From an uncultured Clostridia bacterium (GTDB lineage Bacteria > Bacillota > Clostridia > Oscillospirales > Oscillospiraceae): a stretch of DNA of 12,276 nt. The stretch spans positions 1-12,276 of the forward strand of contig CALICR010000141.1 in NCBI GenBank assembly GCA_938049125.1, in the 5' to 3' direction. The translations under genes were made by a program, and so were the position numbers. Positions 6,197 through 12,276 of this stretch are shown here, piece after piece (position 1 is the stretch's first letter; every line of letters starts with the position of its first letter). The notes beneath the pieces were generated by a model. The model searched no databases. It saw nothing but the letters and a program-made list of their open reading frames with translations, and was not told the origin of the DNA.

Positions 6197-7354
6197 TCAT
6201 TTGGAGCTGCGGTTCAGCAGCCGCGCCAGCGCCGTGCGCCGGACGCGCATGGCCCCCTTGGGGCAGAACTCCTGGCAGCAGAAGCAGCGGATGCAGCGGC
6301 TCCGGTCGATATCCGGCAGCCGCTCCCGCATGGTGATGGCCTTGGCCGGGCAGATGGCCGCGCACTTGCCGCAGCCGATGCACTGGCTGGGGTGGACCTC
6401 GGGCCGGGAGGCGAACAGTGCGCCGAGGAGGCGGCTCCGGGCTCTGCCCAGCGGCCCGGGCAGGCGGTCTGTGAAGAGGTGGCTGCTGGGGGCCGAGACG
6501 GTCCGGAAGTCCGGCGCGCCCAGGGCGGCGAGGCTGCCGGAGACGGACAGCTCCGCCGCCGATGCGGGGATGAGGCCGCGCTCCCGGGCGGCGGCCAGGG
6601 TGGGCACCCGGTTCGGCCCGAGGCCGATGAGGGCGGCGCAGGCCAGGTCCACCCGGTGGGGCGAGACTCCGGCCAGCAGCGCGCCCAGGGGCCGGGGCGT
6701 CCCGGCGGTGGGCCCGTTGCCCTCCATGGCCACCACGGCGTCCACGAGGCAGAGCCGCGGCCTCCAGTATTCCGCCAGGTCCACGAGCATCCGGGCGAAG
6801 TCCGCCGGGTCCGGATAGCGGAAATGGTACTCGGGCTTCATGGTGCCCGGGATGGTGCCGAAGAGGTTCTTCGCCGCGGCGGAGAGACCCATCATGCCGT
6901 GGGACTTGAGCTTGCAGAAGTCGATGACGGCGTCGGCCCCGTCGAGCCAGGCGGTGTACTGGAACGTCTTCGCCACCCGGGCCTCGGGGAAGACGGCCTC
7001 GGCCTGGCTGCAGTCGCGGTTCAGCACGGCCCCGGCCTCCTCGGCCAGGGACAGCCCTGCGGCGCGGTAGACGGCCTGGAGGGCGGCGGGGGTGTAAAGC
7101 CCGCTGGGGCTGTCGCCGATGACGACGGAAGCGCCCCGGGCTGTGAGGAGCTTTGTCAGCTCCGCCAGGAGCACCGGGTGGGTCGTGGCGGCCTTTTCCG
7201 GGCGCATGGCGGTCACGAGGTTGGCCTTGACGGCGATCCTCATGCCCGGGCGGACCCAGTCGAGGCCGCCCAGGGGCGCGAGCACCGCCTCCAGCGCCGC
7301 CCGGCACACCGCCGGGTCGTAGGAGGGACAGGGGACAACGGATACATCGTACAT
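6197..7354 (-). CDS. DUF362 protein with C-terminal 2x[4Fe-4S] ferredoxin domain
   Basis: A 385-residue protein with a DUF362 domain (about 1-300) and a bacterial ferredoxin domain at the C-terminus. Two cluster motifs are complete: Cys325, 328, 331 and 335 in CIGCGKCAAICP, and Cys354, 357, 360 and 364 in CIRCFCCQEFCP, the latter with one extra Cys (359). Upstream, IAVKANLV and the CKLKSHGMMGLSAAAKNLFG segment are typical of DUF362. The family's reaction is not established; the clusters indicate electron transfer or cluster delivery, likely in the cytoplasm because no signal peptide is seen. The ATG is preceded by GGAGG at a good distance. It is divergent from the LCP operon and lies upstream of the ligase, but that gene has its own promoter. 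Function beyond iron-sulfur binding is unknown. Confidence 0.88.
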   Translation of the reverse strand: MYDVSVVPCPSYDPAVCRAALEAVLAPLGGLDWVRPGMRIAVKANLVTAMRPEKAATTHPVLLAELTKLLTARGASVVIGDSPSGLYTPAALQAVYRAAGLSLAEEAGAVLNRDCSQAEAVFPEARVAKTFQYTAWLDGADAVIDFCKLKSHGMMGLSAAAKNLFGTIPGTMKPEYHFRYPDPADFARMLVDLAEYWRPRLCLVDAVVAMEGNGPTAGTPRPLGALLAGVSPHRVDLACAALIGLGPNRVPTLAAARERGLIPASAAELSVSGSLAALGAPDFRTVSAPSSHLFTDRLPGPLGRARSRLLGALFASRPEVHPSQCIGCGKCAAICPAKAITMRERLPDIDRSRCIRCFCCQEFCPKGAMRVRRTALARLLNRSSK

Positions 7355-7387
7355 GGCAGAGCCTCCGGTCTGGCTTCATCCTGCCCC

Positions 7388-7416
7388 TGTACAGGGCGCG
7401 GATTTTATGATATAAT
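7388..7416 (+). promoter_or_regulatory. Promoter of the LCP-prdX-dehydrogenase-gluQ operon
   Basis: A -10 box TATAAT (7411-7416) with a perfect TG extension (7408-7409), a 17-base spacer and a weak -35 box TGTACA (7388-7393). The -35 box is the centre of a perfect 12-base palindrome CCCTGTACAGGG (7385-7396). The -10 box sits in a second inverted repeat, TATGAT-ATA-ATCATA (7406-7420). The predicted leader is about 80 bases, ending with AAAGGAG (7491-7497) seven bases before the ATG. Confidence 0.72.
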
Positions 7417-7431
7417 CATATATCAAGTCAG
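7402..7431 (-). promoter_or_regulatory. Possible promoter of the DUF362 gene
   Basis: On the minus strand: CTGACT (7426-7431), an 18-base spacer and TAAAAT (7402-7407), about 48 bases upstream of the DUF362 ATG. The -35 match is moderate. It overlaps the LCP promoter on the other strand, so the two could compete or share a regulator. Confidence 0.45.
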
Positions 7432-7504
7432 GTTTTTCTTGATTTGTACCAAATGATACCATGAACCTCCTGAAAAAGCAAGGAAATGGGAAAGGAGAAG
7501 AGCC

Positions 7505-8854
7505 ATGGCACCAGAACGGGACCCCCAGCATGAAAATATCGACGATCTCCTCCAGGACGTGAAGAGCCTCCTCCAGGACGACGACGGCCCGGCGACCCGC
7601 CCGTCCCGCCCGTCGGAGGACCGGGACGCGACGCGGATCTTTGACGGGCGCGACGCCTCCATCATCCGCGGCGCAGCGGAGCAGGCGGACCGCGCGGCCC
7701 GGGAGGGCTGGCGTCCGCCCGCCCAGGCGGAGCCGGAGGACGGCTATGACGACTACGCGGACGAGCCGGAGGACGCGCCGCCGGCCCAGCGCTCCTTCGT
7801 GGCCTACAACAGCGACTTTACGAACGACCGCTACCGCGCCCCCGCCCGGCCCCGCGCCCCGGCCCCGCGCCGGGACACCCAGGCAGGCCGCGCCGAAGCG
7901 CCCCGCCGCGCCCCGCGCCAGGAGCGCTGGGAGGACGGGGAGCCTGCGCCGCCGAAGCGCCGGAAAAAGCGCGGCTGCGGCTGCCTCCTCTGGCTGCTGG
8001 TCATCCTGGCGGTGCTGGGCGGCCTGGCCTACGGCGCGCTGCGCCTCTTCGGCAGCCTCACGAAGAGGCCCAGTCCCTCGGCGCGGAAGCCCGGTGTCTC
8101 CACGGTCCTCATCGCCGGGACCGACGACGGCGGCCTCCGCACGGACACCATCATGCTTGTCACCATCGACGAGAAGGAGAAGACCTACAACGTCCTCTCG
8201 ATCCCCCGGGATACGCTGACGAACGCGCCCTACAACGTGCCGAAGATCAACGGGGCCTACGGCTACTATGGCTGCGGTGAGGCGGGCATGACGGCGCTTC
8301 TCGATCTGGTCGAGGACTGCGTGGGCTTCCGGCCCGACGGCTACGTGCTCATTGACTGGAACGGCTTCGAGGCCCTGGTGGACACCATGGGCGGCATCGA
8401 CTTCGAGGTGCCCATGGACATGGACCTGGACGGCATCACGCTGACCGCCGGGACCCAGCACCTGGACGGCGCGGCGGCCCTGACCGTGGCGCGGTTCCGC
8501 GCGGGCTACTCTCTGGCGGACCTCCAGCGCGTGCAGGTGCAGCGGCAGCTCATTGCCTCGGCGTTGGACCAGTGGCTGACGATCCCGAACCTCCTCAAGG
8601 CCCCGGCGGCGGTCAAGTGCGTCAATGAGAACACGCTGACGGACCTGAACCTCCTGAATCTCCTCTGGCTGGCCCGGGATCTCAAGGTCTGCACCGCCGG
8701 CGTCAACGAGACACTGCCCGGCTCGGCCCAGATGATCGGCGACGGCTCCTACTATGTGCTGGACCCGAGCGCCGTCTGCGACCTTGTGAACCAGTATTTT
8801 AATCCGTATCAGCGGGAGATCACCACGGATGATCTCAACATTCGAGTGGGGTGA
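7505..8854 (+). CDS. LytR-CpsA-Psr (LCP) family cell-wall glycopolymer ligase
   Basis: A 449-residue membrane-anchored LCP protein. LCP enzymes transfer undecaprenyl-phosphate-linked glycopolymers (teichoic acid, capsule and similar) to peptidoglycan on the outer face of the membrane. The first 155 or so residues are a low-complexity tail rich in Asp, Glu, Pro and Arg, ending in KRRKKRGCGC. One membrane segment follows at about 160-180 (LLWLLVILAVLGGLAYGAL), giving an N-in orientation. In the outer domain the LCP motifs are present: IAGTDDGGLRTDTI with Asp207, Arg212 and Asp214; IPRD at 233-236; and RFRAGYSLADLQRVQVQRQ with Arg330, Asp339, Arg342, Arg347 and Gln348. No LytR C-terminal extension is seen. 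It is the first gene of the operon and its stop overlaps a possible GTG of the next. Confidence 0.93.
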   Translation: MAPERDPQHENIDDLLQDVKSLLQDDDGPATRPSRPSEDRDATRIFDGRDASIIRGAAEQADRAAREGWRPPAQAEPEDGYDDYADEPEDAPPAQRSFVAYNSDFTNDRYRAPARPRAPAPRRDTQAGRAEAPRRAPRQERWEDGEPAPPKRRKKRGCGCLLWLLVILAVLGGLAYGALRLFGSLTKRPSPSARKPGVSTVLIAGTDDGGLRTDTIMLVTIDEKEKTYNVLSIPRDTLTNAPYNVPKINGAYGYYGCGEAGMTALLDLVEDCVGFRPDGYVLIDWNGFEALVDTMGGIDFEVPMDMDLDGITLTAGTQHLDGAAALTVARFRAGYSLADLQRVQVQRQLIASALDQWLTIPNLLKAPAAVKCVNENTLTDLNLLNLLWLARDLKVCTAGVNETLPGSAQMIGDGSYYVLDPSAVCDLVNQYFNPYQREITTDDLNIRVG

Positions 8855-8859
8855 GAGAG

Positions 8860-9420
8860 ATGAACATGACGGCATTGCTACCGGGCCGCCCGGTAAACGC
8901 CGCGGACCGGGAGCCGGTGGAGCGCGCCTGCTACGACTTCCTGGACGGCCTCGGCGTCGCCTACGAGCGGGTAGACCACGATGCGGCCTTCACGCTGGAG
9001 GCCTGCAAGGAGGTGGACGGTGCCCTCGGGGCGACGATCTGCAAGAACCTCTTCCTCTGCAACCGCCAGCGCACGGCCTTTTATCTGCTGCTCATCGAGG
9101 GGGACAAGGTCTTCAAGACGAAGTACCTCTCGGCGCAGCTGGGCTGCGCCCGGCTGTCCTTCGCGCCGCCGGAGGACATGGAGCGGCTGCTGGGCGTCAC
9201 GCCCGGCTCCGCCACGGTGCTGGGCCTCATGAACGACAAGGAGAAGGTGGTTCAGCTCGTCATCGACCGCTCCGCCGTGGGGCAGGAATATTTCGGCTGC
9301 CATCCCTGTCGGAACACCACGTCGCTGCGCTTCCGGACGGCGGACCTTCTGGAGAAGGTGATCCCCGCCCTGGACCACAGCCCGGTCCTTGTGGATCTGC
9401 CGGACGGGGAGGACGCATGA
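8860..9420 (+). CDS. PrdX/YbaK-type aminoacyl-tRNA deacylase (prolyl-tRNA synthetase-associated domain)
   Basis: A 186-residue free-standing editing domain of the YbaK/PrdX (ProXp-ala-like) family. Members hydrolyse mischarged tRNA, classically Ala-tRNA(Pro), in trans. Visible marks are the ATICKNLFLCNRQ segment with the conserved Lys, a RLSFAPPEDMERLLGVTPGS block, VLGLMNDKEKVVQLVID, and the late HPCRNTTSLRF motif. Family assignment is good; the exact tRNA specificity is inference. I chose the ATG at 8860, five bases after the LCP stop, over a GTG at 8851 that overlaps that stop, because the GGGGTGAG stretch sits upstream of the ATG as a plausible weak binding site; an ATG at 8866 is also possible. 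The stop overlaps the ATG of the next gene (ATGA), which points to coupled translation. Confidence 0.85.
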   Translation: MNMTALLPGRPVNAADREPVERACYDFLDGLGVAYERVDHDAAFTLEACKEVDGALGATICKNLFLCNRQRTAFYLLLIEGDKVFKTKYLSAQLGCARLSFAPPEDMERLLGVTPGSATVLGLMNDKEKVVQLVIDRSAVGQEYFGCHPCRNTTSLRFRTADLLEKVIPALDHSPVLVDLPDGEDA

Positions 9421-10391
9421 GGGAGCTGCTCATCCTGGCGGACTTCCAGCCCGCCTCGGTCCGGAAGCTCCGGGAGGCCGCAGGGCCGGACTTCCGGGTG
9501 GACGTGGCCGCGGACAGTGAGCCGATGGTGCGCTATGCCGCCCTCCGGACCGCCGAGGTCATCCTCGGGGAGCCGGATCTGACGGAGCTGACCATCGCGC
9601 CGCAGCTCCGCTGGCTTCAGCTCACCTGGTCCGGCGCGGACCGGTACACCAGGGCCCCGGACTTTCCCCGGAACGTGGCGCTGACCACGGCCACCGGGGC
9701 CTTCGGCGTGACCATCTCCGAGTACGTGCTGGGCGGGATCCTGACGCTCTGCCGCCGCCTGCCCGCCTACCGCAGCTACCAGCAGCGGGGCGTAGCCCGG
9801 TCCGCGGGGCCGGAAAAGCTGCTCTTCGGCGGCACGGCCCTCATCCTCGGGGCAGGGGACATCGGCACGAACGTGGCCCAGCGGCTCAAGGCCTTCGGCA
9901 TGAGCGTCGTGGGCGTCTGCCGCCACCGCCGCCCGCTGCCCGCGGGCTTCGACGAGGTCTGGACCCTGGCGGAGGCGGAGAAGCTGCTGCCGCTGGCGGA
10001 CGTCGTCGTCTGCTGCCTGCCGGACACGCCGGAGACCCGGGGCTATTTTGACCGGGCGCGGCTGCTCCGCCTGCGGGAGGACGCCATTTTCGTCAACGTG
10101 GGCCGCGGCAGCCTCGTGGTCACCGACGACCTCGCCGCCGTCCTCGCCGAGGGCCGCCTCTTCGGCGCGGTGCTGGACGTGACGGACCCGGAGCCGCTGC
10201 CCAAGGACCATCCCCTCCGGCGGATGCGGAACGTGGTGCTGACGCCCCACGTGGCCGGGGTCAGCCTCGGCGCGGCCCCGGAGACGGAGCGGAAGATCGT
10301 CGCCATCTGCTGCGACAACCTCCGCCGCTACCGCAGCAGCTGGCCCCTGCGCAATCAGGTGGACCTGCTGACGGGCTACCGGAGGCGGTGA
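9417..10391 (+). CDS. D-isomer-specific 2-hydroxyacid dehydrogenase, NAD(P)-dependent
   Basis: A 324-residue cytoplasmic oxidoreductase of the D-2-hydroxyacid dehydrogenase family, which interconverts 2-keto acids and D-2-hydroxy acids. The nucleotide-binding motif is GAGDIG at 145-150. The catalytic triad of the family is complete: Arg230 in VNVGRGS, Glu259 in DPEPLP and His278 in TPHVAG. Length is normal. The substrate (glyoxylate/hydroxypyruvate, lactate, phosphoglycerate or another) cannot be fixed; the short form without an ACT domain argues against the long type of serine-pathway SerA. The ATG at 9417 overlaps the preceding stop by four bases; an upstream reading back to 8829 is a frame shadow of the deacylase gene and was not used. 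GluQRS follows within a few bases. Confidence 0.9.
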   Translation: MRELLILADFQPASVRKLREAAGPDFRVDVAADSEPMVRYAALRTAEVILGEPDLTELTIAPQLRWLQLTWSGADRYTRAPDFPRNVALTTATGAFGVTISEYVLGGILTLCRRLPAYRSYQQRGVARSAGPEKLLFGGTALILGAGDIGTNVAQRLKAFGMSVVGVCRHRRPLPAGFDEVWTLAEAEKLLPLADVVVCCLPDTPETRGYFDRARLLRLREDAIFVNVGRGSLVVTDDLAAVLAEGRLFGAVLDVTDPEPLPKDHPLRRMRNVVLTPHVAGVSLGAAPETERKIVAICCDNLRRYRSSWPLRNQVDLLTGYRRR

Positions 10392-10396
10392 CGGCC

Positions 10397-11314
10397 ATGG
10401 TGGTGGGACGCTTCGCACCCAGCCCCTCGGGCCGGATGCACCTGGGCAACGTCTTCTCGGCGCTGCTCGCCTGGCTCTCGGCCCGCAGCGCGGGCGGGGA
10501 GCTGCTGCTGCGCATCGAGGACCTGGACCCGGACCGCTGCCGCCCGGAATACGCGGTCCAGCTCCGGGACGACCTCCGCTGGCTCGGCCTCAGCTGGGAC
10601 CGGGAGGGACCGGCCCAGTCCACCCGCGGCACGGCCTACGCTGAGGCCTTCCGGCAGCTCGAGGCCCGGGGCCTCGTCTACCCCTGCTACTGCACCCGGG
10701 CGGAGCTGCACGCCGCCAGCGCACCCCACGCCTCGGACGGCACCCCGGTCTACCCGGGCACCTGCCGCGGTCTGACGGCGGCGGAGCGGGCGGCGAAGAC
10801 CCGGGCCCCAGCCTGGCGGCTCCGGGTGCCGGAGGAACGCATCGGCTTCCGGGACGGGCTTCAGGGCCTTTACGAGGAGGACCTTGCCCGGGACTGCGGC
10901 GACTTCATCGTCCGCCGGTCCGACGGGGTCTACGCCTACCAGCTGGCCGTGACCGTGGACGACGCGGCCATGGGCGTCACCCAGGTGGTGCGGGGCCGGG
11001 ACCTGCTCTCCTCGACGCCGCGGCAGCTCTGGCTCCAGCAGCTCCTGGGCTTCCCGGAGCCGGAGTATTACCACGTGCCGCTGCTCCGCTCGGCGGACGG
11101 GCGGCGGCTCAGCAAGCGGGACCGGGACCTCGACCTCGGCGTGCTGCGGGCGCAGGCGCGGCCCGAACGGCTCCTCGGCGTCCTCGCCGCGGCGGCGGGC
11201 ATTCTTCCGCAGGCCGAGGATATTTGCGCCGCAGAGCTGGTTCCCTTGTTCTCCTGGGAAAAAATTCATCGGGAGGATATGATTTTTTCGGAGTCGACGC
11301 TGCAAAATCCATAA
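10397..11314 (+). CDS. gluQ: Glutamyl-Q tRNA(Asp) synthetase (GluQRS)
   Basis: A 305-residue truncated glutamyl-tRNA synthetase paralogue. GluQRS activates glutamate and attaches it to the queuosine base at position 34 of tRNA(Asp), not to the tRNA 3' end. Motifs: FAPSPSGRMHLGN with the HIGH-like HLGN at 15-18, RIEDLDPDR, and the KMSKS-like RLSKR at 237-241. A zinc site is visible as Cys97, Cys99, Tyr119 and Cys123, the same Cys-x-Cys...Tyr-x3-Cys arrangement as in characterised GluQRS. The anticodon-binding half of true GluRS is absent, as expected. I chose the ATG at 10397, 11 bases after GGAGG and five bases after the dehydrogenase stop, over a GTG at 10388 that would sit only two bases from it. 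It is the last gene of the operon; I see no clear terminator behind it. Confidence 0.9.
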   Translation: MVVGRFAPSPSGRMHLGNVFSALLAWLSARSAGGELLLRIEDLDPDRCRPEYAVQLRDDLRWLGLSWDREGPAQSTRGTAYAEAFRQLEARGLVYPCYCTRAELHAASAPHASDGTPVYPGTCRGLTAAERAAKTRAPAWRLRVPEERIGFRDGLQGLYEEDLARDCGDFIVRRSDGVYAYQLAVTVDDAAMGVTQVVRGRDLLSSTPRQLWLQQLLGFPEPEYYHVPLLRSADGRRLSKRDRDLDLGVLRAQARPERLLGVLAAAAGILPQAEDICAAELVPLFSWEKIHREDMIFSESTLQNP

Positions 11315-11335
11315 AAAAATCCGCAAACCCGGGGA

Positions 11336-11371
11336 TTCTCATTTGCATTCTATGAGAACCTGAGTTATAAT
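11336..11371 (+). promoter_or_regulatory. Promoter of nfnA embedded in an inverted repeat
   Basis: A -35 box TTGCAT (11343-11348), a 17-base spacer and a -10 box TATAAT (11366-11371). The -35 box lies in the nine-base gap of an inverted repeat, TTCTCAT (11336-11342) and ATGAGAA (11352-11358), which looks like an operator placed over the promoter. The predicted leader is about 55 bases. The ribosome binding site AGGAAGGA is at 11418-11425, eight bases before the ATG. Confidence 0.65.
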
Positions 11372-11433
11372 AATATCGGTTGAAAAATATCGGATGACAC
11401 ATCCAAATCCAGGAAAGAGGAAGGATCAGACGT

Positions 11434-12276
11434 ATGTATAAAATCGTGCGAAAAAAAGAGCTGAATCCCACGGTCACGCTGATGGAGTTCGAGGCCCCCT
11501 TTGTGGCCAGGAAGGCCAGAGCGGGCCAGTTCATCATTTTCCGCGTGGACGAGAAGAGCGAGCGCGTGCCGCTCACCATCGCCAGCTATGACCGCGAGAA
11601 GGGCACCGTCGGTGTCATCTTCCAGAAGGTCGGCCTCTCCACGGAGATGCTGGGCAGGATGGAAGAGGGCGAGTATATCCAGGACTTCGTCGGCCCCCTG
11701 GGCAAGCCCACCGAGGTCGAGAACCGCAAGCGCGTCTGCGTGGTCGGCGGCGGCGTTGGATGTGCCATCGCATGGCCCGCGGCCAAGGCCTTCAAGGAGG
11801 CCGGTGCCATCGTAGACGTCATCATCGGCTTCCGGACCAAGGACCTGGTCATCCTGGAGGACGAGTTCCGCGCGGCCTCTGACAATCTGTACCTCATGAC
11901 CGACGACGGCTCCTACGGCGAGCCGGGCTTCGGCACCGTTAAGCTCCAGCAGCTCCTCGAGTCCGGCATCGAGTACGACGAGGTGCTGGCCATCGGCCCC
12001 GTCCCGATGATGAAGTTCGTCTGCAAGACCACGGAGCCCTTCGGCGTCAAAACCATCGTGTCCCTGAACCCGATCATGGTCGACGGCACCGGTATGTGCG
12101 GCGGCTGCCGCGTGACGGTCGGCGGCGAGACGAAGTTTGCCTGCGTGGACGGCCCGGAATTTGACGGCCACAAGGTCGATTTCGCGGAGCTGATGAACCG
12201 CAACTCCGTCTACCGCGAGCGCGAGGCCGAGGTCAAGACGACGCATATCTGCCGGATGCAGAAGATGGCAGACGAG
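11434..12276 (+). CDS. NfnA-type FAD/NAD-binding and [2Fe-2S] subunit, 3' end cut by window
   Basis: The first 281 residues of a sulfide/dihydroorotate dehydrogenase-like FAD/NAD-binding protein. This is the small subunit (NfnA, SudB) of the NADH-dependent reduced ferredoxin:NADP oxidoreductase, which bifurcates or confurcates electrons between NADPH, NAD and ferredoxin in anaerobes. Seen are a flavin motif RVPLTIAS, a nucleotide loop VVGGGVGCAIAWPAA, and a C-terminal [2Fe-2S] region with Cys222, Cys225 and Cys237 (MCGGC and FACVDG); an Asp just before it (217) could be the fourth ligand by family analogy. Members are about 280-300 residues, so little is missing. The partner NfnB/GltA-type subunit should follow directly downstream. 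A pyrimidine-pathway PyrK is less likely because the closing KTTHICRMQK segment fits the Nfn group. The gene has its own promoter. Confidence 0.87.
   Translation, partial: MYKIVRKKELNPTVTLMEFEAPFVARKARAGQFIIFRVDEKSERVPLTIASYDREKGTVGVIFQKVGLSTEMLGRMEEGEYIQDFVGPLGKPTEVENRKRVCVVGGGVGCAIAWPAAKAFKEAGAIVDVIIGFRTKDLVILEDEFRAASDNLYLMTDDGSYGEPGFGTVKLQQLLESGIEYDEVLAIGPVPMMKFVCKTTEPFGVKTIVSLNPIMVDGTGMCGGCRVTVGGETKFACVDGPEFDGHKVDFAELMNRNSVYREREAEVKTTHICRMQKMADE

Noticed and set aside
4267..6336. A 689-codon open frame on the plus strand opposite the acyl-CoA ligase
   Set aside because: It runs antisense to a complete ligase with all catalytic motifs, lacks recognisable domains and spans the ligase promoter. 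Treated as an antisense shadow.
7461..7562. A small leader open frame starting at ATG 7461 before the LCP gene
   Set aside because: It lacks a binding site, runs into the LCP gene in another frame and has no attenuator structure. Probably chance.
8829..9416. An upstream extension of the 2-hydroxyacid dehydrogenase to 520 codons
   Set aside because: The extra part is a Gly/Arg/Pro-rich frame shadow of the deacylase gene; the dehydrogenase fold begins at the ATG at 9417.
11281..11330. A possible terminator right after gluQ from T- and A-rich runs
   Set aside because: There is no GC-rich stem directly followed by a T-run; the only nearby inverted repeat (11336-11358) is AT-rich and contains the nfnA -35 box.
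1..12276. Mobile elements, CRISPR arrays, toxin-antitoxin pairs, phage-defence genes or a biosynthetic cluster
   Set aside because: No transposase, integrase, regularly spaced repeats, nuclease-effector pairing or carrier/synthase gene is present; the genes read as housekeeping.

Overview
The window is about 12.3 kb of GC-rich, densely coding bacterial DNA. It holds eleven protein-coding genes, the first and last of which are cut by the window edges. I see no tRNA, rRNA, CRISPR array, insertion sequence or phage gene. Strong AGGAGG-type ribosome binding sites stand before most genes, and the promoters are sigma-A-like. The gene set (a DUF362 protein with two 4Fe-4S clusters, an NfnA-type electron-transfer flavoprotein, a LytR-CpsA-Psr protein, a PrdX-type deacylase) suggests an anaerobic, high-GC Firmicute, most plausibly a gut clostridium of the Oscillospiraceae type. 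That assignment is inference from gene content and style, not from a marker gene.

Layout. (1) 1-1008, minus strand: a tight three-gene operon of a YaiI/YqxD (DUF188) protein, a stand-alone Smr-domain protein and a hypoxanthine/uracil-DNA glycosylase that runs off the left edge. (2) 1009-1127: two back-to-back promoters. (3) 1128-3290, plus: tex, an S1-domain transcription accessory protein. (4) 3291-3532: a convergent intergenic stretch with a structured, less GC-rich element and two hairpin terminators. (5) 3533-6102, minus: a fatty-acid-type acyl-CoA ligase with its own promoter, followed by a DUF1624/HGSNAT-like membrane protein that starts with TTG. (6) 6197-7354, minus: the DUF362 ferredoxin-like protein. 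(7) 7355-7504: divergent promoters. (8) 7505-11314, plus: a probable four-gene operon of an LCP cell-wall ligase, a PrdX-like aminoacyl-tRNA deacylase, a D-2-hydroxyacid dehydrogenase and GluQRS, each joined to the next by an overlap or a gap of a few bases. (9) 11315-11433: a promoter inside an inverted repeat. (10) 11434-end, plus: nfnA, the small subunit of NADH-dependent ferredoxin:NADP oxidoreductase, or a close homologue. It is nearly complete and its partner is expected just outside the window.

How the genes fit together: most are housekeeping genes. The themes are nucleic-acid maintenance (glycosylase, Smr, Tex), tRNA proofreading and modification (PrdX, GluQRS), envelope assembly (LCP, acyltransferase-like membrane protein), acyl activation and anaerobic electron transfer. 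I did not find a convincing undescribed system. The most useful second looks are the structured intergenic element at 3314-3436, the dyad around the nfnA -35 box, the mixed tRNA/envelope operon and the small nucleic-acid operon at the left edge.
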